A DNA stretch of 64,000 nt from DATFDN01 sp963830565 (GTDB lineage: Bacteria > Pseudomonadota > Alphaproteobacteria > Acetobacterales > Acetobacteraceae): the NCBI GenBank assembly GCA_963830565.1, contig CAWHMO010000012.1:1-64000 (forward strand). The letters are read 5' to 3'. Positions within the stretch are counted from its first letter, which is position 1. Every line of letters begins with the position of its first letter. Below are positions 16,509 through 28,507 of the stretch, in pieces. Position numbers and translations under genes: made by a program. The notes below the pieces were generated by a model. It was not told where the DNA came from. It saw only the letters and a program-made list of their open reading frames with translations, and ran no database searches.

Positions 16509-17422
16509 ACGCCATGCCGATCTGTGAAGCCGATCCTTGGCGGATGCAGTATTTCGAGGGCGTCGCCTGCCCCGAGGACGTCCGCATTTCCACCGAGGAC
16601 GCGGATTCCTGGATGTGGTATCCGGCGCATCGCTGGATCTACGACAAGCTCGCCGTGGCGCTGTCGCAGGGGCTGGACGCGGCGCCGCACGGCGTGATGC
16701 CGCCCGGCTTTCCGGTGTTCTCCAAGCCGATCATGAATTTGCGCGGCATGGGCACCGGCAGCCTCGCGATCGAGTCGGAGGCGGAGTACAAGGCCGCGCT
16801 CGCGCCGGGCCATTTCTGGTCCACCTTGCTGACCGGGCGGCATGTCAGCACCGATGTCGCCATCGTAAACGGGCACCCGCGCTGGTGGCGGCACGCCACG
16901 GGCGCGGTGACGCCGGGCGGGACGTTCGACCACTGGCACATCCATGCCGAACCAATGGCGGAGGTGGAGGATTGGTGCGGCGCCTGGGCCGCCAAGCACC
17001 TCGCCGGCTATACGGGGATGGCGAATTTCGAGACCATCGGCGGCAGGATCATCGAGGCGCATCTGCGCTTCGCCGACCAGTGGCCGGACCTCTACGGCGC
17101 CGGCTGGGTCGAGGCGCTGGTGCGGCTCTACGAGAACGGGAGATGGGACTTCGCCGACGCCGACCGCGCCGACGGCTTCAGCGTCGTCCTGTTCGCTCCG
17201 CACGGCCGGCGGTATCGCCACCCGCCGGACGAGACGGTGGAGGCGGTGCGCCGGATGGAGGGCGTCTCCAGCGTGCAGATCACCTTCCACGAAGCCCGCG
17301 ATCCGCTGCACCATGCGATGCCTCCGGGCGGGTTTCGGGTGGCGATCGTGAATGCGCGCACGTTGGAGGCGGGGCGGGTGGCGCGGGAGCGGCTGCGGGA
17401 GGCGATTATCGGGGAAGCGTAA
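16505..17422 (+). CDS. conserved protein of unknown function, last gene of the cox-type operon
   Basis: About 305 residues, starting at GTG 16505 (GTGA overlap with the previous stop) or ATG 16514. I do not recognise the family. It is rich in aromatic residues and histidine (WMWYPAHRWIYDKL, TFDHWHIHAEP) and contains FETIGGRIIEAHLRFADQW, a layout reminiscent of the C-terminal metal/ATP-binding part of ATP-grasp enzymes. No glycine-rich nucleotide loop is obvious, so this is only a suggestion. Tight coupling to four maturation genes argues for a role in Mo-enzyme biogenesis. Confidence 0.75.
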   Translation: MNAMPICEADPWRMQYFEGVACPEDVRISTEDADSWMWYPAHRWIYDKLAVALSQGLDAAPHGVMPPGFPVFSKPIMNLRGMGTGSLAIESEAEYKAALAPGHFWSTLLTGRHVSTDVAIVNGHPRWWRHATGAVTPGGTFDHWHIHAEPMAEVEDWCGAWAAKHLAGYTGMANFETIGGRIIEAHLRFADQWPDLYGAGWVEALVRLYENGRWDFADADRADGFSVVLFAPHGRRYRHPPDETVEAVRRMEGVSSVQITFHEARDPLHHAMPPGGFRVAIVNARTLEAGRVARERLREAIIGEA

Positions 17423-17468
17423 TACCGGCGGCCAAGGATTTAGCTACTCACCTGCCGCTCGATACGCT

Positions 17469-17831
17469 ATGGGCCTATCAGCGTCATGGATGAAAGTGGT
17501 GCCTAAAGAGCAATTGGCTGCCTTTCTCTTCACGGCGCTGCTCGCTAGCGCCTCGCTGCTCGCGTCCGCGTTCGGCAACCTCTATTCCGTCTATGCGCGG
17601 TTCATCACCGAGGGCGCGCCAATTTGTATCACTATCCGGCGGATTTGCTACGCCATAACCGCAACCGTCCTCGTCATAACGATTGCCGCCGGAACCGTTC
17701 TCGCATTTTTGTCGCCGCTGATGGACGGCATAGCGTGGTTCATCAAATACGTGCTCTGTCTCATTCTGGTGCTGGTAAACGTTACGCCGCTAACAATCTC
17801 GTGGAGGATGTTTCAGGATGGGCGCGCCTAG
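17469..17831 (+). CDS. small membrane protein, unknown
   Basis: About 120 residues with three hydrophobic segments: LAAFLFTALLASASLLASAF, ICYAITATVLVITIAAGTV and FIKYVLCLILVLVNVTPL. No family is recognised. ATG 17490 is an alternative start. It overlaps the next gene by 14 nt, suggesting a coupled pair. Base composition falls below that of the flanking operon, consistent with accessory DNA. Confidence 0.6.
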   Translation: MGLSASWMKVVPKEQLAAFLFTALLASASLLASAFGNLYSVYARFITEGAPICITIRRICYAITATVLVITIAAGTVLAFLSPLMDGIAWFIKYVLCLILVLVNVTPLTISWRMFQDGRA

Positions 17832-18162
17832 CCCGGTAGAAATCGCGAACATGCGGACGTGGAGCATCTACGGGCACTATTACCAGCACCGGCAGATGTA
17901 TGTGGCTCAGGGGAGGGCAATTGCCGCGGGCATCAGGGTGATTCTTCAGAAGGCGTTTTCGCATGCACAGACGCAGCCGCTCAATCTGATCGTCGCCGAG
18001 GACGACATAGCGAGCGGGTTCCGTGCCTTCCTGCTCAATGATGCGCACTGGACGGCCTACCTGCGCAGAAAGGCCCACATGACCGGCCCGGTGCATCTCG
18101 TAATGACCGATACCCTGGCGCGTTTCATCGCATGGGAGGCATACGCCGATATTATCAAGTGA
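17818..18162 (+). CDS. hypothetical protein, coupled to the upstream membrane gene
   Basis: A 114-residue soluble-looking protein with an N-terminal Tyr/His-rich stretch (WSIYGHYYQHRQMYVAQG) and a C-terminal helical region (MTDTLARFIAWEAYADIIK). The start lies inside the 3' end of the preceding membrane-protein gene. I recognise no domain. The unit of membrane protein plus small cytosolic partner would suit a regulator/effector or toxin/immunity pair, but nothing in the sequence proves this. Confidence 0.6.
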   Translation: MGAPSPVEIANMRTWSIYGHYYQHRQMYVAQGRAIAAGIRVILQKAFSHAQTQPLNLIVAEDDIASGFRAFLLNDAHWTAYLRRKAHMTGPVHLVMTDTLARFIAWEAYADIIK

Positions 18163-18249
18163 GACTAAAGCTATGATTTCCCAGTATATTCTGTTGACAT
18201 TCAGCAAAAGACCCGCTACTTTTAACAGTCTTAGGGTGTTTGGTGGGCT

Positions 18250-18555
18250 ATGACTGACGAAAGCAGGGCTGTCGAGCTTCGGGCGCAGCTTCGCGAGTTG
18301 GCCCTTCCATGGGAAACGGGCCACCAGCTTGCAGTCGCAAGCGCCGTTCAAACCATCCAAGATATGCGGGCGGCGTTCAACAAGTTTGCCGAGACAGACC
18401 CCTACGAAACGGGCAAGTCGGCGGAATTCTGGGACCTAACCGCCCCGCTCGACGAAAGCGACCCGTGCGTGCGCATGATGACGGGAACATTCCTGCTCAT
18501 CCTGAACCGCCGTGGTCTGATGAAAATCGACCCTACCGCCGCTCCCGCACCATAG
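18250..18555 (+). CDS. hypothetical protein
   Basis: A 101-residue acidic protein with a helical middle (GHQLAVASAVQTIQDMRAAFNK) and no recognised family. It follows the two previous small genes by 87 bp on the same strand. The segment just upstream is AT-rich (around 18163-18249), in contrast to the surrounding DNA. The 245 bp after it (18556-18800) hold no supported gene. Confidence 0.55.
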   Translation: MTDESRAVELRAQLRELALPWETGHQLAVASAVQTIQDMRAAFNKFAETDPYETGKSAEFWDLTAPLDESDPCVRMMTGTFLLILNRRGLMKIDPTAAPAP

Positions 18556-18800
18556 ATCATCGTTCTGCCTCGCACGCAAAGTCGCTGGCGCATAAGGTCC
18601 ATACGTAATTTCAAATCGACTTTTCATCAAATCTCTATGACATGTGGTCAAGTATAAACTTCCCGCGGGACAAAATAGCGATAATCAGACTGGGCAACTG
18701 GTATAACTTAGGCCAACGATTCCCTTGTGGGAGCGGAGTGGGGTGAGAGAATAAAATCGATAAGGACAACAGTGGACGTTCACAGATGCCGTTCGCTGGC

Positions 18801-22418
<3,618 letters not shown>

Positions 22419-22639
22419 TCGCACCCTCCGACCCTGACCTTGCCAAACGATGCCGAGGCCGGCCGCAGGCCGCAAGGCGAGCCGGACAGGTTATCACGGT
22501 TCTTGGCCTGGCGCTCGAAGCCGATCCGGCACGTAAAGGATCGCGCCAAAGATAATGAAGGTGTAATCACCTATGCAGCCGTCGGGTCAGACAGGGCGGT
22601 TCGCCATGGCTGAGCAAGCCAGCGAACCGCCGTTCGCTG

Positions 22640-22858
22640 TCAGTCGTATTCCCAGTGGTGATGACGCCAGTGGCGATGGTGCCAATGGCGATGGTGCCAA
22701 TAGTAGTCGACCGGCGTCACATGTGACATCTGAGGTGCGTGCTGGCGGAATCCCACCGCAGACGCGGCGTCCGCCGTCTGCGCACCGAGCGCCAGAGCGC
22801 CACTCAGTACGGCGCTGAAGACCGCCAAGCGAAGGAAGTTGAGCAGAACTTTGCGCAT
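22640..22858 (-). CDS. small secreted His/Trp-rich protein
   Basis: A 72-residue protein. Residues 1-33 form a signal peptide (MRKVLLNFLRLAVFSAVL, cleavage near ADAAS). The mature end is a run of HHRHW units (YYWHHRHWHHRHWRHHHW). Similar short His-rich exported proteins are common in Rhizobiales and Acetobacteraceae and may bind metals in the periplasm; this is inferred from composition. GAGAGGG precedes the ATG. It is divergent from the djlA-like gene. Confidence 0.75.
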   Translation of the reverse strand: MRKVLLNFLRLAVFSAVLSGALALGAQTADAASAVGFRQHAPQMSHVTPVDYYWHHRHWHHRHWRHHHWEYD

Positions 22859-23070
22859 GAAACCCTCTCGTGGACAACCGAGGAGAGTCTGGTCCTCGAT
22901 TAGGGCACGGTTTGGGCGCTTGTGCGACAAAGTATGACTCACGGGTCCCTATCCGCCGTGAGGGGGCTTGCTCTCGCCTCGAGCATGACGGCAATTCCGT
23001 CCCGCTGGAACCGCAACTGCGACACGACGCGTGCTTTGCTTGCGTCAACCTCAGCGTGGTAAGGCCGGCC

Positions 23071-23862
23071 ATGGGATATTGGGGAAAGATCGTTGGTGGG
23101 GTGGCCGGGTTTGCCATGGGCGGGCCGGTCGGCGCGGTGTTCGGTGCCGCGCTGGGCCACGCCGCCGACAGCGGCGGAATGACCAATCTGCGTATGCCGG
23201 CCTTCGGCTTCGTGCCGAGCGGGCTGCTCAGCCCGGCGCGGATCGCCGCGCTGCTCGGGCGCAAGGACCAGGTCTTCGCCATCTGCGTCGTGGTGCTGGC
23301 GGCCAAGCTCGCCAAGTGCGACGGACCGGTGCGGCGCCCGGAGATCGACGCCTTCAAGAACCAGTTCCGCATCCCGCCGGAGGCGGCGCATGACATCGCC
23401 CGCCTGTTCGATCAGGCGCGCGACTCGGCGGAGGGTTTCCGAGGCTATGCCGTCCAGCTCGGTGAGACCTTCGCCGATAATCGCGGGATGCTGGAGGACG
23501 TGCTGGCCTCGCTGTTCAACGTCGCGCGCGCCGATGGGCCGGTGAACCAGCGCGAGCATCAGTTCCTCTCCGGGGTCCACGCAGCGTTCGAGCTGGACCA
23601 GAGGGCATGGGACCGCGCGCGCGGCGCCGCGCCGCGCCAGCCGAAGAGTGCGGACGAGTCCGATCCCTATCTCGTGCTCGGCGTGCCGCGCTCGGCCACC
23701 GGGGCGGAGCTGCATGCCGCCTGGAAGCGGCTGATGCGCGAGAACCATCCCGACAGCCTGGCCTCGCGCGGGGTGCCGAAGGAGTTCATCGCGCGCGCCA
23801 GCGAGAAGGTCGCGCGGATCAACGCCGCCTGGGACCGGATCAAGCGCGAGCGCAGCCTGTGA
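23071..23862 (+). CDS. djlA: DjlA-like co-chaperone (TerB domain plus J domain)
   Basis: A 263-residue protein. The N-terminal Gly-rich hydrophobic segment (GKIVGGVAGFAMGGPVGAVFG) is the membrane anchor typical of DjlA. The middle (residues 60-180) is TerB-like helical: FAICVVVLAAKLAKCDGPV, RADGPVNQREHQFL. The C-terminal J domain has DPYLVLGVPRSATGAEL and the HPD motif in MRENHPDSLASRG, needed to stimulate DnaK. It overlaps the downstream amidase start as GTGA. Confidence 0.9.
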   Translation: MGYWGKIVGGVAGFAMGGPVGAVFGAALGHAADSGGMTNLRMPAFGFVPSGLLSPARIAALLGRKDQVFAICVVVLAAKLAKCDGPVRRPEIDAFKNQFRIPPEAAHDIARLFDQARDSAEGFRGYAVQLGETFADNRGMLEDVLASLFNVARADGPVNQREHQFLSGVHAAFELDQRAWDRARGAAPRQPKSADESDPYLVLGVPRSATGAELHAAWKRLMRENHPDSLASRGVPKEFIARASEKVARINAAWDRIKRERSL

Positions 23863-24593
23863 GCCTGGTCGAGATCCGCGACCTGCCAAGCCCCAATCAG
23901 GACGACCGCCCGGCCGGCACTCCGATCGATACGCTGGTCCTGCACTATACCGGCATGAGGACGGCGCAGGCGGCGCTGGACCGGCTGCGCGATCCGGCGG
24001 CCAAGGTCTCCTCGCACTACGTGGTGGACGAGGATGGGATGGTGTTCCGCCTGGTGATGGAGACGCGACGCGCCTACCACGCCGGCGTCTCATATTGGCG
24101 CGGGCATACCGGCCTGAACGACCGCTCGATCGGTATCGAGATCGTCAACCCGGGGCACGAATGGGGCTATCGGGACTTCCCGGTGCTGCAGCTTGCGGCG
24201 GTGTGCGACCTGTGCCTCGAGATCCTGTCGCGCCACCCCATCCCGCAGCGCAACGTGGTCGCGCACAGCGATGTGGCGCCCGATCGCAAGGAAGATCCGG
24301 GCGAGAAGTTCGACTGGGAGGGTCTGGCGCGCAACGGCGTCGGCATCTGGCCCGACGACGTGCCCGACCTTGGCACGGGCGGAGCGGTGCGCGACGCAGC
24401 CAGCCTGCGCGACGTGCGCCGGGCGTTGTCGGACATCGGCTACGCCGTGGCTCCCGCGGGCCCGCTGGACCCGGCGCTAGCGACGGTTCTGCGCGCCTTC
24501 CAGCGCCACTGGCGCCCCGAGGCAGTCACAGGCCAGGCCGACTCCGGCACGTTGGCCCGGTTGCTGGGCGTGGCGCGGCTATGCTGTCCCTGA
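23859..24593 (+). CDS. N-acetylmuramoyl-L-alanine amidase (AmpD/AmiD type)
   Basis: A 244-residue amidase_2-fold enzyme that cleaves the lactyl-amide bond in peptidoglycan or muropeptides. Zinc-site regions are LVLHYTGMRTAQAAL (His) and VVAHSDVAPDRKEDPGEKFDW (His and the Asp/Lys side). SSHYVVDEDGMVFRLV and SIGIEIVNPGHEWGY are the standard core. A peptidoglycan-binding-like region fills the C-terminus (LRDVRRALSDIGY). No signal peptide is visible, so it may act in cytoplasmic recycling. The start GTG 23859 overlaps the djlA stop. Confidence 0.88.
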   Translation: MSLVEIRDLPSPNQDDRPAGTPIDTLVLHYTGMRTAQAALDRLRDPAAKVSSHYVVDEDGMVFRLVMETRRAYHAGVSYWRGHTGLNDRSIGIEIVNPGHEWGYRDFPVLQLAAVCDLCLEILSRHPIPQRNVVAHSDVAPDRKEDPGEKFDWEGLARNGVGIWPDDVPDLGTGGAVRDAASLRDVRRALSDIGYAVAPAGPLDPALATVLRAFQRHWRPEAVTGQADSGTLARLLGVARLCCP

Positions 24594-24782
24594 ACTTCGA
24601 CGCGGCGGCGCGATGAGCAAGTGCGAAAACGTTGGCTTTTGCCTCAACTCCGGTGCGCGAACGATGATGGAAAGCCTACCGCGCTGGCGGGTCCCAGTGT
24701 TACCTCATTGCGTCGATGGGCTCGTGAGGGAGGACCGAGCGCTACGGCGGGACCACTCGGCGATTACGCTGCCATTATCATC

Positions 24783-25238
24783 TCAGGCCGCCGGGCGGCG
24801 GCGCATGAACGCGGCGCGAATACAGGTCGCGACGACCTCGCCGCGCTGATTGATCGCCTGGTGCTCGAACTCCACCACGCCCGCCTCCGGCCGCGACCGG
24901 CTCGCGCGCGCCGAGCGCACCACCGATCGGGCGCGGATCGTGTCGCCGTGGAACACCGGTTTTGGGAACTCAACCTTGCTCATGCCGAGATTGCCGATGG
25001 TGGTCCCGAGCGTCGTGTCGCCCACCGTCATCCCGATCAGCAGGCCGAGGGTGAAGATGCTGTTCACCAGCGGACGTCCGAACTCGGTCGTCCTGGCGAA
25101 CTCGGCATCGAGGTGCAGCGGCTGCGGGTTCATCGTCAGCGTGGTGAACAGGACGTTGTCCATCTCGGTGACGGTGCGCGACAGGGCGTGCTCGAACACC
25201 TGCCCCTCGTGGAACTCCTCGAAATAGAGCCCGGCCAT
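24783..25238 (-). CDS. MaoC-family dehydratase (acyl-CoA hydratase)
   Basis: A 151-residue hot-dog-fold MaoC protein. Markers are the N-terminal YFEEFHEGQVFEHALSRTVT, the TMNPQPLHLD motif with catalytic Asp/His neighbourhood, SIFTLGLLIGMTVGDTTLG and FHGDTIRARSVV. The family hydrates enoyl-CoA; close relatives act on mesaconyl-CoA or in PHA supply. GGAGG precedes the ATG by 6 nt. It stands alone between an amidase end and a broken regulator. The 272 bp upstream (25239-25510) are GC-rich with no gene. Confidence 0.85.
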   Translation of the reverse strand: MAGLYFEEFHEGQVFEHALSRTVTEMDNVLFTTLTMNPQPLHLDAEFARTTEFGRPLVNSIFTLGLLIGMTVGDTTLGTTIGNLGMSKVEFPKPVFHGDTIRARSVVRSARASRSRPEAGVVEFEHQAINQRGEVVATCIRAAFMRRRPAA

Positions 25239-25510
25239 GGAACCCTCCGCGCAATTCATGCGGAAGCTAGAGACCGTGGGCAAAGCCAGCAAGCCACGGC
25301 GTGTCCGAGGTCGACGCGCCGTTTCATCCCTTCGCACGGGGAGTGGATCAGGCGCGCAACTCCCCCTGCCCGTGCGGGAGGGGGCCGGGGACGGTTCCCG
25401 GCCGCCTCCCTGCCCTATGGGGGTGTTCGCCTGCCCGATCGTCCCGCGTGGGCGAGCACGCCGCGGAGCTGGCGGTACTCGGCCGACACGGTGCAGGGGA
25501 AGCGGCGGCC

Positions 25511-26405
25511 CTAGAAACGGCGGGCTATGTTGTAAAAATTTACGGCGCTGAACTTCGGATGGAGTTTGCGTAGGTTTTGCGAATCGCGCGAGGGGCATCC
25601 GATTTTCTCGGCCGCGCTGGGCCTGACAGGCAAGATCAAGACGTCGAGCGGCTTCGCGGGCGGCGCTCGCGTCAATTGCAATCGCCCGGACACACCCTCC
25701 CCTGTCAGAGGGGCGGCCGCCACGATGGCGCGGCGCAGTTTGGCTGTGTCGGCCTGATGGGCGCCGCGAAGGGCGCCCTTGTGCGCGGGATCGACGGCGA
25801 GTTCCAAATCGGCGGATAGCAGCGCCTCGGCGGCGCGGTTGGCACCACGCACATGGCGTCCGCTCGAACGCCTCACCCGCCGCCGTGGCGTCAACCAGCC
25901 GCTGATTGATGGCCACCGCACGGCGAAGATGCGGAGCCAACCGGCTGAGCAACGCCATGTCGTTCGCCTCGAAATCGCCGCGGCGCCGATCGGCGGCAAC
26001 GCAGACGTTGACGACCGCCCCGCCCCAGCCGCGCGCCGCGCGCAAGTTCAGCAAGCCATGGAATCCCTGCGGTTTCAAAAACTCATTGTAGAATGGCGTT
26101 CTCAGGAAATCGGGCTTGGCCATGACCGTCCGGTCTGTCATCACCGTTCCGGGCGCGGCATCCATTGTGCGGGTCGCCAGGTCATGCCGGCCGGCGTGAC
26201 GCTCCCGGAACAACGCCAGCAGGGCGGGATCGACATTCGTGCAGAATCCCACCGAAGCGTCGGCCGTCGCGAGCTCATAATTGGCGGTTGCAACAGTGAA
26301 GAGCGCGGCCAGGCGCCGCAAGGCTTCGAGCCATCCGACGGCGCCGGTCGCCGCGTCGTAAAAGCTCAGGATGGTGTCATCGAAGGGATCGGGCATCTGA
26401 ATCAT
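25511..26405 (-). pseudogene. LuxR-family regulator remnant lacking its DNA-binding domain
   Basis: The N-terminal sensor region is recognisable: MPDPFDDTILSFYDAATGAV, PFYNEFLKPQGFHGLLNLRA, AINQRLVDATAAGEAFERT. Near 25840 the frame changes and about ten residues are missing. It resumes as GANRAAEALLSADLELAV and LDVLILPVRPSAAEK. The sequence then diverges to a tail (FSAVNFYNIARRF) with no LuxR helix-turn-helix, so it cannot regulate by DNA binding. It looks like an old truncated copy. Confidence 0.7.
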
Positions 26406-26595
26406 TGCCCCCCTGCGAAGGCAAGTCGTTGCCAAGCTACGGCAATGAGCGGATCGAAATTTACGAAATCGTGAAGTGCATCATCAGCCAATTGGCGGAT
26501 GCGCGAGTTGACGGCTGGCGCACGATCCCCGGAGCGCAAGCGGGGACGGGCGATGTTCACCTCCTTCTCGGTTCGCGAGCGGCAGCCCCACGGGC

Positions 26596-27030
26596 GTGTC
26601 CGCCGGACTATTCGGCTGCACGGCCGCGGGAGAGTTGTTGCATCGCGCCACCGGCCTTCCGGTTCCCGGCACGGTGATCGGAATGATCCTGCTGTTCGCG
26701 GGCCTGTGCCTGGCGGGGCGAGAAGGCACACCGGTTTCATTGCCCGCCGCCGACGGGCTGCTCTCGTATCTTGCGCTGTTTTTCGTGCCGCCAGGGGTCG
26801 GCGCCGCGTTGCGCGTGGCAAGCCTCGCCCAATCGTGGCCCGCCGTGGCCGGCGTGCGCGATCCCCGCGCGCGGGGGCTCGCGACGGGTGTGACGGCGCA
26901 CGGCATCGGCACGGCGCGGATGCTCGCCGAGAGCCCCGAGGCGGGCGCTTTCTCGGGGCTCGCGATGGGCTTGGCGGGGTTCGCCGTCGGCGTCCTGATG
27001 CCGCTGCTATCCACGCTCCTCGGCGGCTGA
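26596..27030 (+). CDS. LrgA-LrgB hybrid produced by internal deletion
   Basis: A 144-residue open frame starting at GTG 26596. Residues 1-70 match LrgA/CidA (AAGELLHRATGLPVPGTVIG, then AADGLLSYLALFFVPPGVG). From about residue 88 the sequence is the C-terminal end of LrgB (DPRARGLATGVTAHGIGTAR, AGAFSGLAMGLAGFAVGVLM). The end of LrgA and most of LrgB are absent. An in-frame deletion joining neighbouring lrgA and lrgB explains this. The product keeps roughly three membrane helices and is unlikely to do the normal holin-like job. Confidence 0.75.
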   Translation: MSAGLFGCTAAGELLHRATGLPVPGTVIGMILLFAGLCLAGREGTPVSLPAADGLLSYLALFFVPPGVGAALRVASLAQSWPAVAGVRDPRARGLATGVTAHGIGTARMLAESPEAGAFSGLAMGLAGFAVGVLMPLLSTLLGG

Positions 27031-27084
27031 CCCGCGGGATGGATGCGCCGGCTCGATGGGGGCGGAGCGGGAAGGAACGAGATC

Positions 27085-28380
27085 ATGGTCGAAGCCGAAC
27101 GAGGGCGGGACGCGAGCCATCCGATACCGTTCCGCCGCGCGATCCTGTGCGTGCTGCTGCCGTTCGCGTCAGGCTATTACCTCTCTTACCTGTTTCGCAC
27201 CATCGGCGCCCTGATTTCGGGCCGCATGGTCGCGGAGTTGCACCTCGTGCCGGCGGACCTGGGGCTGCTGACCTCCGCCTATTTTTTCACTTTCGCCATC
27301 GCTCAGCTCCCATTGGGCGTTGCGCTGGACCGCTACGGGCCGCGCCGGGTGCAGGGCGTCCTGCTGCCGCTGGCGGCGGGAGGCGCCGGACTGTTCGCGT
27401 TCGCGCACGGCCTCGCGCTGCTGACACTCGGCCGGGCATTGATCGGCCTCGGCTCGGCGGCCGCGCTAATGGCCGGACTGAAGGCATTGACGCTCTGGTT
27501 CCCCCGAGAACGCCTTGCACTGGCCAATGGCGTGCTCATCATGCTGGGTGCGCTCGGGGCAGTCACTGCCACCGCGCCGGCCGAGATGCTGCTCCAGGTC
27601 GCGGACTGGCGCGCCATGTTCGCGCTGCTCGCGCTCGCCGCCGCTGGCAGCGCGGCCCTGATCCTCCTCGCCGTGCCACGGCAGCGCGGGAGCGCTGCGG
27701 CCGTCGCGACCGGGCCAAGGACGGGGCTGCTGGACATCTACGGGGACCGCCGCTTCTGGCGCCTCGCCCCGATCTCGACGGGTTGCATCGGCACGTCCTT
27801 CGCCATGCAGGGGCTGTGGGCCGCGCCGTGGCTGGGCGACGTGACGCGTCTCACACGGCAGGGCGTGGTCGGCGACCTGTTCGCCATGGCGCTCGCGCTC
27901 TGCGCCGGCGCGCTCGGCTTGGGCATCGTCGCCGACTGGCTGCGCCGCCGCGGCGTGCGGCCGGGCGAGGCGCTGGCCATGGTGGCCGCGCTCTCGATCG
28001 CCGCGCAGGCCGCGCTCATCCTTCGCCTGCCGGTGCCGCCGCTGCTGCCCTGGCTCGTCCTGGCGGTGGCAGGGAGCGCCACGGTGCTGAGCTATGCCGC
28101 GCTCGCGGAGGTGTTCCCGAAGGAGATCTCCGGGCGTGCCAACAGCGCGCTCAACGTGCTGCACATCGGCGGCGCCTTCGCGATCCAGAGCGGTATCGGC
28201 GTGGTGGTCGGGCTCTGGAGCACGGACTCCGCCGGGCACTCCCCGGCGGTCGCGTATGCGGTCGCATTCGCCCTCAACCTCGCGCCGCAATGCCTGGCGC
28301 TGAGCTGGTTCGCGGCTGCTCCCGGCTTGGTGGGGCGCGGCGGACCGGTGCTGGCGGGCGCCGACGAGGCACAATCATAA
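27085..28380 (+). CDS. MFS transporter
   Basis: A 431-residue major-facilitator permease with 12 predicted hydrophobic segments. The MFS motif between helices 2 and 3 appears as LPLGVALDRYGPRRVQG, and GRALIGLGSAAALMAGLKAL is helix 4. KEISGRANSALNVLHIGGAF in helix 10/11 resembles the nitrate/nitrite-like and sugar-acid porter groups, but the substrate is not predictable. The start at 27085 has GGAAGGA upstream; a longer frame from 27043 was not preferred. Confidence 0.85.
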   Translation: MVEAERGRDASHPIPFRRAILCVLLPFASGYYLSYLFRTIGALISGRMVAELHLVPADLGLLTSAYFFTFAIAQLPLGVALDRYGPRRVQGVLLPLAAGGAGLFAFAHGLALLTLGRALIGLGSAAALMAGLKALTLWFPRERLALANGVLIMLGALGAVTATAPAEMLLQVADWRAMFALLALAAAGSAALILLAVPRQRGSAAAVATGPRTGLLDIYGDRRFWRLAPISTGCIGTSFAMQGLWAAPWLGDVTRLTRQGVVGDLFAMALALCAGALGLGIVADWLRRRGVRPGEALAMVAALSIAAQAALILRLPVPPLLPWLVLAVAGSATVLSYAALAEVFPKEISGRANSALNVLHIGGAFAIQSGIGVVVGLWSTDSAGHSPAVAYAVAFALNLAPQCLALSWFAAAPGLVGRGGPVLAGADEAQS

Positions 28381-28507
28381 TCGCGGCTCCGTATGTCGCG
28401 CGTAAATGGAGGAACAGTCATGCGCACACGACCGTCGCACCACGATCATGATGGTTCCGATGAAACCGCGTTCAAGAGCGTGGTTCACCAATAAGGAGGG
28501 ACTGCAA

